11,561 bases of DNA from Taibaiella sp. (GCA_019454705.1 JACFNS010000027.1:2116-13676); one strand, 5' to 3'; shown: positions 1 to 8,195, counted from the stretch's first letter. Notes: generated by a model not told the origin, from the sequence alone. Translations and numbers: made by a program.

Positions 1-665
1 AAGGCACGCTGCAATATACCCTCTGCCGGCTTGGATATAGCTATATTTATCTGCTCCGGGTCTATCAATATCTTGCCCGCCAGCGTTCTTATCTTGGGCG
101 GCATAGTGGCAGAGAACAGCAACGTCTGCCTGTGGTTGGGCAGGTAGCTGATGATTTTTACAATGTCATCGTAAAAACCCATATCCAGCATACGGTCGGC
201 CTCGTCCAGCACCAGGTGCTGCAGGTCGTCCAGCTTTATGGCGCCCGATGCCAGGTGCGATATCAGCCTGCCCGGTGTGGCTATCACTATATCCACCCCT
301 TTATCCAATGCTTTGCGCTGCTGCGCCCATATTGCACCGTCGCCGCCGCCATATATGGGTATCGAGCTGATGTCCATATAATAAGCCAGCCCGTCTATCT
401 GTTGGTCTATCTGCTGCGCCAGTTCCCGCGTGGGTGCCAGTATCAGCGTATTCAGGTGGCATACCGGGGTGGTAATTATCTTGTGCAGTATCGGGAGCAG
501 GTAAGCCGCTGTTTTGCCCGTGCCCGTCTGGGCGCAGGCTATCAGGTCTTTATTATCCAGTATTGCGGGAATGGCTGCTTGCTGTATCGGGGTAGGCTGT
601 TTGTAGCCCATCGTGTTCAACCCATCCATTACATCGGGGTCGAAACCAAAATCTTCAAATGTCAA
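1..665 (-). CDS. rhlE: DEAD-box RNA helicase, RhlE-type (partial, 3' end missing)
   Basis: ATP-dependent RNA helicase that remodels RNA duplexes, with likely roles in ribosome assembly and mRNA turnover. Only the first 221 residues lie in the window, about the whole first RecA-like domain; helicase motifs IV-VI lie beyond base 1. Visible motifs in order: Q motif GYKQPTPIQ (residues 20-28), Walker A AQTGTGKT (45-52), motif Ia PTRELAQQ, TPGR, DEAD (154-157) and SAT (185-187). The start is placed at TTG 665-663, giving MTFEDFGF, the usual RhlE N-terminus. An in-frame TAG lies 20 codons upstream, and no ATG, GTG or other TTG lies between. The next in-frame ATG codons (residues 13 and 19) would cut into the Q-motif region. 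It diverges from the acyltransferase gene across about 110 bp. The family call is firm. The exact paralogue (RhlE versus another DEAD-box member) rests on the N-terminus alone, because the C-terminal tail is not visible. Confidence 0.93.
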   Translation of the reverse strand, partial: MTFEDFGFDPDVMDGLNTMGYKQPTPIQQAAIPAILDNKDLIACAQTGTGKTAAYLLPILHKIITTPVCHLNTLILAPTRELAQQIDQQIDGLAYYMDISSIPIYGGGDGAIWAQQRKALDKGVDIVIATPGRLISHLASGAIKLDDLQHLVLDEADRMLDMGFYDDIVKIISYLPNHRQTLLFSATMPPKIRTLAGKILIDPEQINIAISKPAEGILQRA

Positions 666-678
666 TTTATGCTCAACT

Positions 679-701
679 TTATCCGTTGAAGTTACGGATA
701 A
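679..701 (-). promoter_or_regulatory. 8-bp inverted repeat in the leader of the RNA helicase gene
   Basis: TTATCCGT at 679-686 and ACGGATAA at 694-701 are perfect reverse complements around a 7-nt loop. In the helicase transcript this would form a hairpin ending 13 nt before the TTG start. It could be an RNA structure affecting initiation or a DNA operator for a dimeric regulator. There is no T-tract after it, so it does not look like a terminator. The function is inferred; only the symmetry is seen. Confidence 0.4.
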
Positions 702-776
702 TTGGGGATAATCTGAGAGAGGCTATTCACGTAACATGATTATCTCCTATCTTTAGCCGCTCAAAACAAGCATACA

Positions 777-1649
777 TTGTCAGCATTACTATATTACATA
801 GCGCTACCCTTTCTTTATATTATCTCACTGCTGCCCTTCCCGGTGCTGTACCTCCTGTCCGATTTTATGTATTTCGTACTCTATAGCCTGCTGGGCTACC
901 GCAGGCAGGTGGTGCTCACCAATATGCGCAACTCCTTCCCCGGCAAGACGGAGGATGAGATCAACCAAATGGCTAAGAAATACTACCGCTACCTCTGCGA
1001 CCTGACACTGGAAACCTTCAAAACACTCACCATCAGCAAAAAGGCAATGGTGAAACGATGCAGGTTTAATGATGAAGCGCTGCAAACCTTCAACGAACTG
1101 GCGGCCAAAAACCAAAGCATCATACTGGTAATGGGGCACCTGGGCAATTGGGAATGGGCGGGCAACTCCTTCAGCCTGCTGTGCCAACACCACTTATATG
1201 TTATTTACCACCCCCTCAGCAACCGGCATTTCGACGGGCTGATGTACCGCATGCGCAGCCGGTTTGGCACGGGACTGATACCCATGAAGGATACCTTCAG
1301 GCAGATGCTGGCCAACCGTAACGAACTGACCGCCACCGCCTTCATTGCCGACCAGTCGCCACCTAAAGAGGGCGCGCATTGGATGACCTTCCTCAACCAG
1401 GAAACACCTGTTTTTAAAGGCACCGAACTCATAGCCCGTAAAATCAACTATCCCATAGTGTACGGCTCTATAAAACGTGTAAGGAGAGGCTATTACGAGG
1501 TGTCAGTAGAAGTATTGATAGAACAACCCAAAGACACTAAAGAAGGCGAAATCACCGAAACCCACACCCGCAGGCTGGAGCAGGACATCATCGCCCAACC
1601 CGAAACCTGGATATGGTCGCACCGCAGGTGGAAACACAAGAAAGGTTAA
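777..1649 (+). CDS. LpxL/HtrB-family lipid A (lysophospholipid-type) acyltransferase
   Basis: Predicted inner-membrane acyltransferase of 290 residues, close to the family's usual 280-310. By family it transfers a secondary acyl chain from acyl-ACP to a lipid A precursor on the cytoplasmic face. An N-terminal hydrophobic anchor spans about residues 5-40. The catalytic HX4E motif is H121-L-G-N-W-E126. A DQSP motif at 192-195 and a C-terminal HRRWK at 282-286 are also typical of LpxL/LpxM homologues. The start is TTG 777. The frame is closed by TAA at 732-734, no other start lies between, and the first ATG (residue 31) would remove the membrane anchor. A desaturase gene follows on the same strand after 46 nt, so the two may be co-transcribed. 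Bacteroidota members of this family are often annotated only as lysophospholipid acyltransferases, so lipid A as substrate is an inference. Confidence 0.88.
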   Translation: MSALLYYIALPFLYIISLLPFPVLYLLSDFMYFVLYSLLGYRRQVVLTNMRNSFPGKTEDEINQMAKKYYRYLCDLTLETFKTLTISKKAMVKRCRFNDEALQTFNELAAKNQSIILVMGHLGNWEWAGNSFSLLCQHHLYVIYHPLSNRHFDGLMYRMRSRFGTGLIPMKDTFRQMLANRNELTATAFIADQSPPKEGAHWMTFLNQETPVFKGTELIARKINYPIVYGSIKRVRRGYYEVSVEVLIEQPKDTKEGEITETHTRRLEQDIIAQPETWIWSHRRWKHKKG

Positions 1650-1695
1650 ATGAAATACAAATAACAATAATGCTCATAAATTCTGATTATATTTG

Positions 1696-2715
1696 ATGGT
1701 GCTCGAAGGCAAACAACTGATTTTAGCTACTAAAGAATTTACAAAAGAGAACAGGGCTAAAAGCTGGGGTCTCCTATTATCTACCCTGTTTTTACTGGCC
1801 GGAGCATTCCTGTGTACAGTACTTATACAAAACATTATATTAAAACTCATATTCAGCCTGCTGGCAGGGTTGCTGCTGGTGCGGATGTTCATCATCTACC
1901 ACGACTTTCAGCATCATGCTATACTGCACAGGTCTAAAGCGGCAAATATCCTGATGACGGCTTTTGGCATACTTATACTGGCCCCACCCAGCATCTGGAA
2001 GCGTTCTCACGATTACCACCATGCACACAACTCCAAGCTATTCAGCGCAAGTATCGGCTCTTACCCCATCGCTACCAGGAATAAGTTCCTCTCCATGACA
2101 CCCGGCGAAAGGCGTATTTACCTTGCCATCAGGCACCCATTGACGATAATTATGGGTTATTTCAGCATGTTTATTGTGGGTATGTGCCTCAGTTCGTTCC
2201 TGAGTTCCCCCAGGCGCCACTTGGACTCCTTGTTAGCACTGGTGCTGCATGCAACCCTTATATCGCTGACCATCACACTGGACGGCTGGCAGACATGGTT
2301 CTTTGCTATATTTATACCATTCTTTATTGCCAGTGCCATGGGTGCATACCTGTTCTACGCCCAGCACAATTTTCCCGCTACCACCTTTAGCGACAAAGAA
2401 GACTGGAAATATGAGGGTGCCGCCCTGGAGTCGTCCAGCTATATGGTAATGAACCCCGTAATGCAATGGTTTACAGGTAATATCGGCTTTCATCATATAC
2501 ACCACCTCAATTCACGCATACCCTTTTACCGCCTGCCTGAGGCTTATAAAGCAATACCGGAATTGCAAAACGCCCGTACCACCTCCCTCCACCCCAAAGA
2601 AATCTTGGCCTGCTTCCGGCTGAAGGTATGGGACCCCGAGCTGAACAGGATGGTAGGCTTTAAAGAAATCCGTGCATCGAAACCAACGGCTGAACCTATA
2701 AAAGTCAAGGCCTGA
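1696..2715 (+). CDS. membrane fatty acid desaturase (HxxxHH / HxxHH / HxxHH boxes)
   Basis: Integral-membrane di-iron desaturase of 339 residues that would introduce a double bond into a fatty acyl chain. The three histidine boxes are HDFQHH (69-74), HDYHH (105-109) and HHIHH (266-270). Hydrophobic stretches lie at about 27-67, 83-98, and in two blocks between about 145 and 220. The HxxHH third box without a leading Gln points to the acyl-lipid/methyl-end group rather than front-end enzymes, but regiospecificity cannot be read from sequence. No cytochrome b5 domain is present, so electrons presumably come from a ferredoxin-like donor. ATG 1696 is chosen as start; TTG 1693 directly before it would add one residue. 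It lies 46 nt after the acyltransferase gene and converges on the cold shock gene. Confidence 0.9.
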   Translation: MVLEGKQLILATKEFTKENRAKSWGLLLSTLFLLAGAFLCTVLIQNIILKLIFSLLAGLLLVRMFIIYHDFQHHAILHRSKAANILMTAFGILILAPPSIWKRSHDYHHAHNSKLFSASIGSYPIATRNKFLSMTPGERRIYLAIRHPLTIIMGYFSMFIVGMCLSSFLSSPRRHLDSLLALVLHATLISLTITLDGWQTWFFAIFIPFFIASAMGAYLFYAQHNFPATTFSDKEDWKYEGAALESSSYMVMNPVMQWFTGNIGFHHIHHLNSRIPFYRLPEAYKAIPELQNARTTSLHPKEILACFRLKVWDPELNRMVGFKEIRASKPTAEPIKVKA

Positions 2716-2726
2716 TATTACCACAC

Positions 2727-2753
2727 AAAAAAAGACCGCATGGCTGCGGTCTT
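2727..2753 (-). terminator. intrinsic terminator of the cold shock gene, between convergent units
   Basis: AAGACCGCA (2732-2740) and TGCGGTCTT (2745-2753) form a perfect 9-bp stem around the loop TGGC. Read on the minus strand the stem runs into seven T residues (complement of A 2727-2733), the form of a Rho-independent terminator. It starts 27 nt after the stop of the cold shock gene. On the plus strand the stem lies 16 nt after the desaturase stop but is followed by TAAAATAA rather than a T-run, so it would be a weaker terminator in that direction. Confidence 0.88.
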
Positions 2754-2780
2754 AAAATAAGGCAATCAAATCTTATATAC

Positions 2781-2987
2781 TTATCGTAATACTCTCACAT
2801 TTACAGCATTCATGCCTTTGCGCCCCTGTTGCAATTCAAATTCAACATGGTCGTTTTCTTTTACCTGGTCTTTCAGACCACTTACGTGCACGAATGTTTC
2901 TTCATTAGAATTATCATGCTTGATGAACCCAAATCCTTTGGACTCATTAAAGAACTTTACAGTTCCTGTTAATTTTTGACCTTCCAC
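2781..2987 (-). CDS. CspA-family cold shock protein
   Basis: Small single-domain OB-fold protein of 68 residues, the family's normal size, that binds single-stranded RNA and DNA and acts as an RNA chaperone. RNP1 is KGFGFI (residues 17-22) and RNP2 is FVHVS (32-36); the family pattern GTVKFFN precedes RNP1. The start is GTG 2987-2985. A TAA lies two codons upstream in frame, and no other usable start occurs before the conserved KFF strand. It lies 89 nt downstream of the front-end desaturase on the same strand and ends at a strong terminator, so it may be the last gene of that run or have its own promoter. I found no convincing TAnnTTTG element in the gap. Cold induction is a property of many but not all family members and is not shown here. 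Confidence 0.95.
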   Translation of the reverse strand: MEGQKLTGTVKFFNESKGFGFIKHDNSNEETFVHVSGLKDQVKENDHVEFELQQGRKGMNAVNVRVLR

Positions 2988-3076
2988 TTTTTAAAAAATT
3001 GAGTGTATTAATAATATGCTTTAAGTAAATGTATGAAACTTCACGCAATATTAAAAATACAACACTATGTTAAAAG

Positions 3077-4180
3077 CTATTTTCTGCCCAACTTCAGCAG
3101 CATCCTTGTATGCACCAGCAATGCATCGACGAATGTCTTCTGCTCGTGGTAAGGCAAATTATATTCCTGTGCAGTCTGCTTTACAATAGGTGCAATATTC
3201 TTGTAGTGTACGTGGCATATATGCGGAAACAGGTGGTGTTCTATCTGCCTGTTGAGCCCGCCTATAAACCAGGACATGATTACGCTTTTCGACGAGAAAT
3301 TGGCCGTGGTCATCAATTGGTGAACAGCCCAGTTGTTTTCCATCTTCCTGCTATCATCCGGATTAGGGAAAGTACAGTCTTCCATCACATGCGCCAGTTG
3401 GAAAATAGCAGACAAAGACAAACCCGCTACAAAATGCATCAGCACAAAGCCTATCAGCACCAGGTGCCAGGGCGCGCCCATTACAAATATGGGTATAATG
3501 ATAATGGCGGCGTAATAAAACACCTTATAAATAGCCACCTCAGTAAGTGCTGAAGCCAGGGTCTTTTTTTCTTTCTTCAGCAGGTCCAGCTTGTGGTAGT
3601 TATATATCTGGCGGAAGTCTTTGATAGTAGCCCACTGCAATGTCAGTAACCCATACAGGAACCATGCGTATAAAAACTGGAACCTGTGCATACTGTACCA
3701 TTTGGAGTTAGGCGAAAAACGCAGCAGTACACCCGCATCTATATCGTGGTCCAGGCCCTCGATATTGGTATACGTATGGTGCAGTATATTGTGCTGTATC
3801 TTCCATGTAACATGGTAACCGCCTACCAGCACTATTACTTTGCCCAGCAGCTTATTCAGCGTCTTATTGTTGGAGTAAGAGCCATGGTTGGAATCGTGCA
3901 TAATGGAGCAGCCTACACCTACCATACCCAGGCCCATCATTATCCATGTGGCCAGGAATGCAAAAGCATTGTCATTAAACACTCCTGATACCATTACAGC
4001 ATAAGGCACTAAGTACATCAGCAGTATCAGCACTGTTTTTGTCACCATCGATGCATTAGCATGGGGGTCAATTTTATGTTCTGCAAAGTAGGCGTCTATC
4101 CTCTTCTTGCAGGTATCGTAAAATCCTTCTCCATTCCTGGGTGCAAATTTTACTAAATCTAATTTCTGTATTTGGGCCAA
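3077..4180 (-). CDS. acyl-CoA/acyl-lipid desaturase, front-end type (QIEHH)
   Basis: Membrane di-iron fatty acid desaturase of 367 residues. Histidine boxes: HDSNH (95-99), HNILHH (130-135) and QIEHH (312-316). The Gln at the start of the third box is the hallmark of front-end (delta-5/delta-6-like) desaturases, which insert a double bond between an existing one and the carboxyl end. Unlike eukaryotic members it has no fused cytochrome b5 domain, as in cyanobacterial DesD. Hydrophobic segments lie at about 47-67, 72-92, 163-181 and 212-258. The start is TTG 4180-4178; an in-frame TGA lies two codons upstream, and the first ATG is residue 45. It follows the TPR gene after 45 nt on the same strand. 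The family is firm; substrate and position of the double bond are unknown. Confidence 0.9.
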   Translation of the reverse strand: MAQIQKLDLVKFAPRNGEGFYDTCKKRIDAYFAEHKIDPHANASMVTKTVLILLMYLVPYAVMVSGVFNDNAFAFLATWIMMGLGMVGVGCSIMHDSNHGSYSNNKTLNKLLGKVIVLVGGYHVTWKIQHNILHHTYTNIEGLDHDIDAGVLLRFSPNSKWYSMHRFQFLYAWFLYGLLTLQWATIKDFRQIYNYHKLDLLKKEKKTLASALTEVAIYKVFYYAAIIIIPIFVMGAPWHLVLIGFVLMHFVAGLSLSAIFQLAHVMEDCTFPNPDDSRKMENNWAVHQLMTTANFSSKSVIMSWFIGGLNRQIEHHLFPHICHVHYKNIAPIVKQTAQEYNLPYHEQKTFVDALLVHTRMLLKLGRK

Positions 4181-4225
4181 TTCTCAATAATTTATTTAGT
4201 TAAATATAATATACGTTGGTGAAAA

Positions 4226-5482
4226 CTACATCTTTTTACTTGCCTCTATTTTCTTCTTTATCTCTGCAGCTTTATCCAGTTTATTCTGACGAGCGTATAT
4301 CTCACTAATTGCAGCCAACGATGACTGATATATAGACTTGTTGTCATTATCCAGTTCACTCATCTTTGGCTCGTAGGTTGTGTATACTTTCTCCAGGTGT
4401 GGAAATGCTTTGTCAAACAAGGCATTCCTTTGAGCTTCCAAAGCTTTCCATTTTTTATCATCTTCTGCAGTTGTACCTGTCACCGCATTCATATCGTCCG
4501 TCACCTTAGATGCCTGGTTAAAATACAAAACACCCATATCATAATGGTAACCGATATTGTCAGGCTCCAATGCAAGTGCTTTGGTAAAGCCCGCCTCTGC
4601 TTTTGCTATCAGTTCATTATAATTTGACGGCTTAGCTGCATCTTTAGGGAATGCCATATTTGTATATGCGTTTGCCAGGTTGTACTGGTACATTGCGTTT
4701 TCCGGCTCTTCAGCTACTGCAGCTTCCAGCTTTTGCATTAGTTTGTCCTGTTGTTTGGTACGCAGATAGTAGTTGAGCTCTTCATTCCTTATGTTTGGAT
4801 TGTTAGGAAAACGTTTCTTAGCTTCTTCTATCGTAGCTAATTCTTTATCCTGTTTGCCCAATTTCTTATAAGCATCGGCTATCACCAGGTAAACATTTGC
4901 ATTGCCCTCTATAGGGTTGTCTTTCAATTTTTCCAGCACGGGTAATGCTTTCTCAATCTGCTCACCATAAAATGCACTATAGGCTTCTATCACCATTGCG
5001 GATGCTGCAACGGTATCAAAACCTTTATTGTTCGCAAACCGCTTACCATCCTGCAGGCTATATACATCTGCGGTTATTTTGGCGCTGTTAAAGGCGTCAT
5101 CCCACTGTTTTTTGTTGTATGCTACTACTGAGTTATTGTACGACTTAAAAGCACCGAACAACAAACCCTGGTTTACCTGCTCTGTTTCGTAGGTTGGCTT
5201 TAGTTCCACTACTTTCATGTAAGACTCCAGCGCCTGCTTGTAGTAGCCTTTATCTGCATAACCGGGGTCCTGGTCCATAGAGGCATATATCTGTGCCCTG
5301 GTGAGCCATGCTTTAGGGTCGTCTTTTGTTGTGGGGTCTTGTATGGCCTGTTCAATCAGGTCCATAGCCTCCTTATACTCTTTGTTCCTCAGGCTGTTGC
5401 TCGCCGATTGTATATTTTTCTTTTGCGCATCAGCATTTGTCATTACCATCACTGCTGTGAGCGCCAATAATACTTTTTTCAT
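4226..5482 (-). CDS. exported TPR-repeat protein
   Basis: A 418-residue protein with an N-terminal signal peptide (MKK, hydrophobic core, likely cut after ADA at 17-19), so probably periplasmic. No lipobox Cys is seen. The rest is nearly all alpha-helical and rich in Lys, Glu and Ala. TPR-like helix pairs lie at about 28-50, 57-96, 195-225, 262-305 and 308-325 (A-Y-N, LEPDN-type turns), plus a last repeat near 388-412. The TPRs are divergent and broken by longer linkers. TPR arrays are protein-binding scaffolds; no catalytic domain is present and I do not assign a function. It sits 76 nt after gyrA, and a TPR gene next to gyrA is, as I recall, common in Bacteroidota. ATG 5482 is a clear start. 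A possible promoter element lies 29 nt upstream. Confidence 0.85.
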   Translation of the reverse strand: MKKVLLALTAVMVMTNADAQKKNIQSASNSLRNKEYKEAMDLIEQAIQDPTTKDDPKAWLTRAQIYASMDQDPGYADKGYYKQALESYMKVVELKPTYETEQVNQGLLFGAFKSYNNSVVAYNKKQWDDAFNSAKITADVYSLQDGKRFANNKGFDTVAASAMVIEAYSAFYGEQIEKALPVLEKLKDNPIEGNANVYLVIADAYKKLGKQDKELATIEEAKKRFPNNPNIRNEELNYYLRTKQQDKLMQKLEAAVAEEPENAMYQYNLANAYTNMAFPKDAAKPSNYNELIAKAEAGFTKALALEPDNIGYHYDMGVLYFNQASKVTDDMNAVTGTTAEDDKKWKALEAQRNALFDKAFPHLEKVYTTYEPKMSELDNDNKSIYQSSLAAISEIYARQNKLDKAAEIKKKIEASKKM

Positions 5483-5511
5483 TACTTAATCTTTTACTTT
5501 TTATTACTTGC

Positions 5512-5519
5512 CAAAATTA
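5512..5519 (-). promoter_or_regulatory. possible Bacteroidota -7 element upstream of the TPR gene
   Basis: On the minus strand the bases read TAATTTTG, a full match to TAnnTTTG, and end 29 nt before the ATG of the TPR gene. No TTG/TTTG was found at the expected 17-23 nt further upstream, so the match is only half a promoter. A short 5-bp hairpin (ACACC/GGTGT) just upstream, after the gyrA stop, is too weak to call a terminator. If real, the TPR gene can be transcribed apart from gyrA. Confidence 0.35.
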
Positions 5520-5558
5520 GCGCACACCTCATGGTGTATGCATCTGGCTACAACTATT

Positions 5559-8195
5559 TTACGCTTCGGTGGCAGTAGCGCCATTCTCTTCAGCTTCACC
5601 GTTTTCAGTTCCTTCTTCATCCTGCTCTTCAATACGTGCGATAGCGGCAATCTCATCCCCTTCATCAATATTGATGAGCCTGACGCCCTGTGTAGCACGG
5701 CCCGCCTCGCGTATGGCTTCCACCCGCATCCTGATGGTGATGCCCGACTTGCAGGTAATCATCAGGTCGTCTTTTTCTTCCACAGCCAGCAGGCCTACCA
5801 GTGCGCCGGTCTTCTCCGTAATATTAATAGTCTTAACACCCTTGCCGCCACGGTTGGTAATCCTGTACGACAATTGATAAAGCTGTTCGTTGCCATCAGC
5901 GTCTTTTATCTGTATAGCTTTGGCTTTATCTTCTTCGGTGGCGGTATCATCCAGCAATTCAAAGAATGGCGTACGTTTACCCAGGCCTTTTTCAGAAACA
6001 ACAAGTATCTGTTTGGCTATATTTTCTTTAGACACACATATCATACCTATCACTTCATCATTATTTTCATCCAGCTCGATACCAAATACACCAATAGCGC
6101 CACGTCCGGTAGCACGCACCTTGCTTTCTTCAAATGATATAGCCCTGCCACTCCTTACACCCATCATGATGTAGCTGTTGCCATCAGTCAGCGATGCATC
6201 CAGCAGTTGGTCGCCATCCTGTATGGTAATAGCATTAACGCCGCTTTGGCGCGGACGGCTGAAGTCTTCCAGCGCTGTTTTCTTGATTACGCCTTTTTTA
6301 GTACACAATACTATATACCTGCCCTCCAGCGATGCTTTATCTTCCAGTTTAGCAATGTCTATTACGGTACGTATTTTATCATCGGGGGGTATTTGTATCA
6401 GGTTTTGTATCGCCCTGCCTTTTGCATTTCTGTCCGTCTCAGGTATTTCATATACTTTCAGCCAGTAGCATCGCCCCTTCTCTGTAAAGAATAACAACGT
6501 ATGGTGTGTGGAAGCTACAAACAGGTGTTCTATATAGTCTTCCTGCCTGGTGCTGCCACCCTTAGAACCTCTGCCACCCCTGCGCTGCGCACGGTATTCG
6601 GCAGCCGAGGTACGCTTGATATAACCTAAGTGGGAAACTGTGATAACCACATCTTCTTCCTCTATCAGGTCTTCAATGCTCATCTCGTTGGCCAGGTATT
6701 GTATTTCAGACTTACGCTCGTCGCCAAATTTCTTTTGTACGTCCAGCAACTCATCTTTAATTATCTGGTATCGCAACCCTTCATTACCCAATATTTCTTT
6801 CAGGTGGGCTATCTGTTTCATTATCTCGGCATGTTCTTCACGTATCTTATCACGCTCCATACCGGTAAGGCGCTGCAGCCTGAGTTCCAATACAGCCTTA
6901 GCCTGTATCTCGCTCATGCCAAACTTTTCTATCAAGCCCGTTTTGGCTTCGTCCGGATTTACTGAATTGCGTATCAGCGCTATCACTTCATCCAGGTGGT
7001 CCAGCGCTATCAGGTATCCTTCCAATATATGGGCACGCTTTTCTGCCTCGCGCAGTTCAAATTGTGTACGGCGTACCACCACCTCATGGCGGAACAATAC
7101 GAACTCAGACACCAGGTCTTTTACATTCAACGTCCGGGGGCGGCCATTTACCAGCGCCACGTTGTTGATGCCATAAGATGTTTGCAGTTCGCTGTATTTA
7201 TACAAGTTATTTATCACCACCTGTGCTACCGCATCGCGGCGCAGCTCTACTACTATCCTGGTACCTTCTTTGTTCGATTCGTTGGCTACATGAGTGATAC
7301 CTTCGATTATTTTGTTGTTCACCAGGTTGCCTATCTTCTCGGCCAGCGCATCACGGCTCACCTGGTAAGGCACTTCTGATATAACTATTTGTTCCCTGTT
7401 GCCTTTCAGCGTTTCTACGTTCACCTTGCCGCGCAACACTACCCGGCCACGGCCTGTGTGCATGCCCTGCTTGATACCTTCCATACCGTAGATAATGCCT
7501 CCTGTAGGAAAATCAGGGGCTTTGATATGGGTCATCATTTCATCAATGGTAATATCCCGGTTGTCGATATATGCTATACAACCATTGATTACTTCTGTCA
7601 GGTTGTGAGGCATCATATTGGTAGCCATACCTACGGCTATGCCAGACGAACCGTTGAGCAACAACTGCGGAATGCGCGTAGGCATTACGCTGGGCTCCTG
7701 CAAAGAGTCATCAAAGTTCAGCGTAAAGTCAACTGTCTCTTTATCCAGGTCATCCATCATTCCTTCAGCCAGGCGTTGCAGCCTTGCTTCGGTATAACGC
7801 ATAGCCGCCGGGCCGTCACCGTCCTGCGAGCCGTAGTTACCCTGTCCGTCCACCAATGTATAACGCATACTCCATGGCTGCGCCATACGCACCATGGCGT
7901 CATATACCGATGTATCGCCGTGAGGGTGGTATTTACCCAACACCTCACCCACTATACGGGCCGATTTTTTGTATGGTTTATTGTAGTTAACACCCAGCTC
8001 GTGCATGGCGTACAATACCCTGCGGTGTACTGGTTTCAGGCCGTCCCTTACATCGGGCAACGCACGGCCTACTATCACCGACATAGAGTAATCTATGTAG
8101 GCGGTTTTCATTTGTTCCTCGATGTTAACCTGGATTATTTTGTTTGCGTCATCAGCGCTACCCTGAGCATTCAGGTCCTGATTATTTTCGTCCAT
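5559..8195 (-). CDS. gyrA: DNA gyrase subunit A
   Basis: Breakage-reunion subunit of the type II topoisomerase that introduces negative supercoils with GyrB. Length 878 residues, normal for the family. The N-terminal core runs from about 30 to 500. The catalytic Tyr is Y134 in AMRYTE (E. coli Tyr122; numbering offset 12). The quinolone-resistance region is [10 protein letters not shown], with Thr95 and Asp99 at the positions of E. coli Ser83 and Asp87. The GyrA box QRRGGRG at 537-543 marks it as GyrA rather than ParC and lies at the first blade of the C-terminal beta-pinwheel. The tail after about residue 855 is strongly acidic (Glu/Asp/Gly/Asn). ATG 8195 is the start. A -7 promoter match lies just upstream, and the gene diverges from the glycosyltransferase gene. 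It may lead a transcript that includes the TPR and desaturase genes. Confidence 0.98.
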   Translation of the reverse strand: MDENNQDLNAQGSADDANKIIQVNIEEQMKTAYIDYSMSVIVGRALPDVRDGLKPVHRRVLYAMHELGVNYNKPYKKSARIVGEVLGKYHPHGDTSVYDAMVRMAQPWSMRYTLVDGQGNYGSQDGDGPAAMRYTEARLQRLAEGMMDDLDKETVDFTLNFDDSLQEPSVMPTRIPQLLLNGSSGIAVGMATNMMPHNLTEVINGCIAYIDNRDITIDEMMTHIKAPDFPTGGIIYGMEGIKQGMHTGRGRVVLRGKVNVETLKGNREQIVISEVPYQVSRDALAEKIGNLVNNKIIEGITHVANESNKEGTRIVVELRRDAVAQVVINNLYKYSELQTSYGINNVALVNGRPRTLNVKDLVSEFVLFRHEVVVRRTQFELREAEKRAHILEGYLIALDHLDEVIALIRNSVNPDEAKTGLIEKFGMSEIQAKAVLELRLQRLTGMERDKIREEHAEIMKQIAHLKEILGNEGLRYQIIKDELLDVQKKFGDERKSEIQYLANEMSIEDLIEEEDVVITVSHLGYIKRTSAAEYRAQRRGGRGSKGGSTRQEDYIEHLFVASTHHTLLFFTEKGRCYWLKVYEIPETDRNAKGRAIQNLIQIPPDDKIRTVIDIAKLEDKASLEGRYIVLCTKKGVIKKTALEDFSRPRQSGVNAITIQDGDQLLDASLTDGNSYIMMGVRSGRAISFEESKVRATGRGAIGVFGIELDENNDEVIGMICVSKENIAKQILVVSEKGLGKRTPFFELLDDTATEEDKAKAIQIKDADGNEQLYQLSYRITNRGGKGVKTINITEKTGALVGLLAVEEKDDLMITCKSGITIRMRVEAIREAGRATQGVRLINIDEGDEIAAIARIEEQDEEGTENGEAEENGATATEA

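Noticed and set aside
132-689. Plus-strand ORF of 185 codons opposite the helicase.
   Set aside because: It has no recognisable domain and lies antisense to a clear DEAD-box gene with all expected motifs, so it is a shadow frame.
5529-5542. Short inverted repeat ACACC/GGTGT after the gyrA stop as a terminator.
   Set aside because: Only 5 bp with a 4-nt loop and no direct T-run; too weak to support a terminator call.
7902-7913. Thr95 in the GyrA quinolone-resistance region, where E. coli has Ser83, as a resistance mutation.
   Set aside because: Thr at this position is, to my knowledge, the natural residue in several Bacteroidota. Asp99 (E. coli Asp87) is intact, so it is not evidence of acquired resistance.
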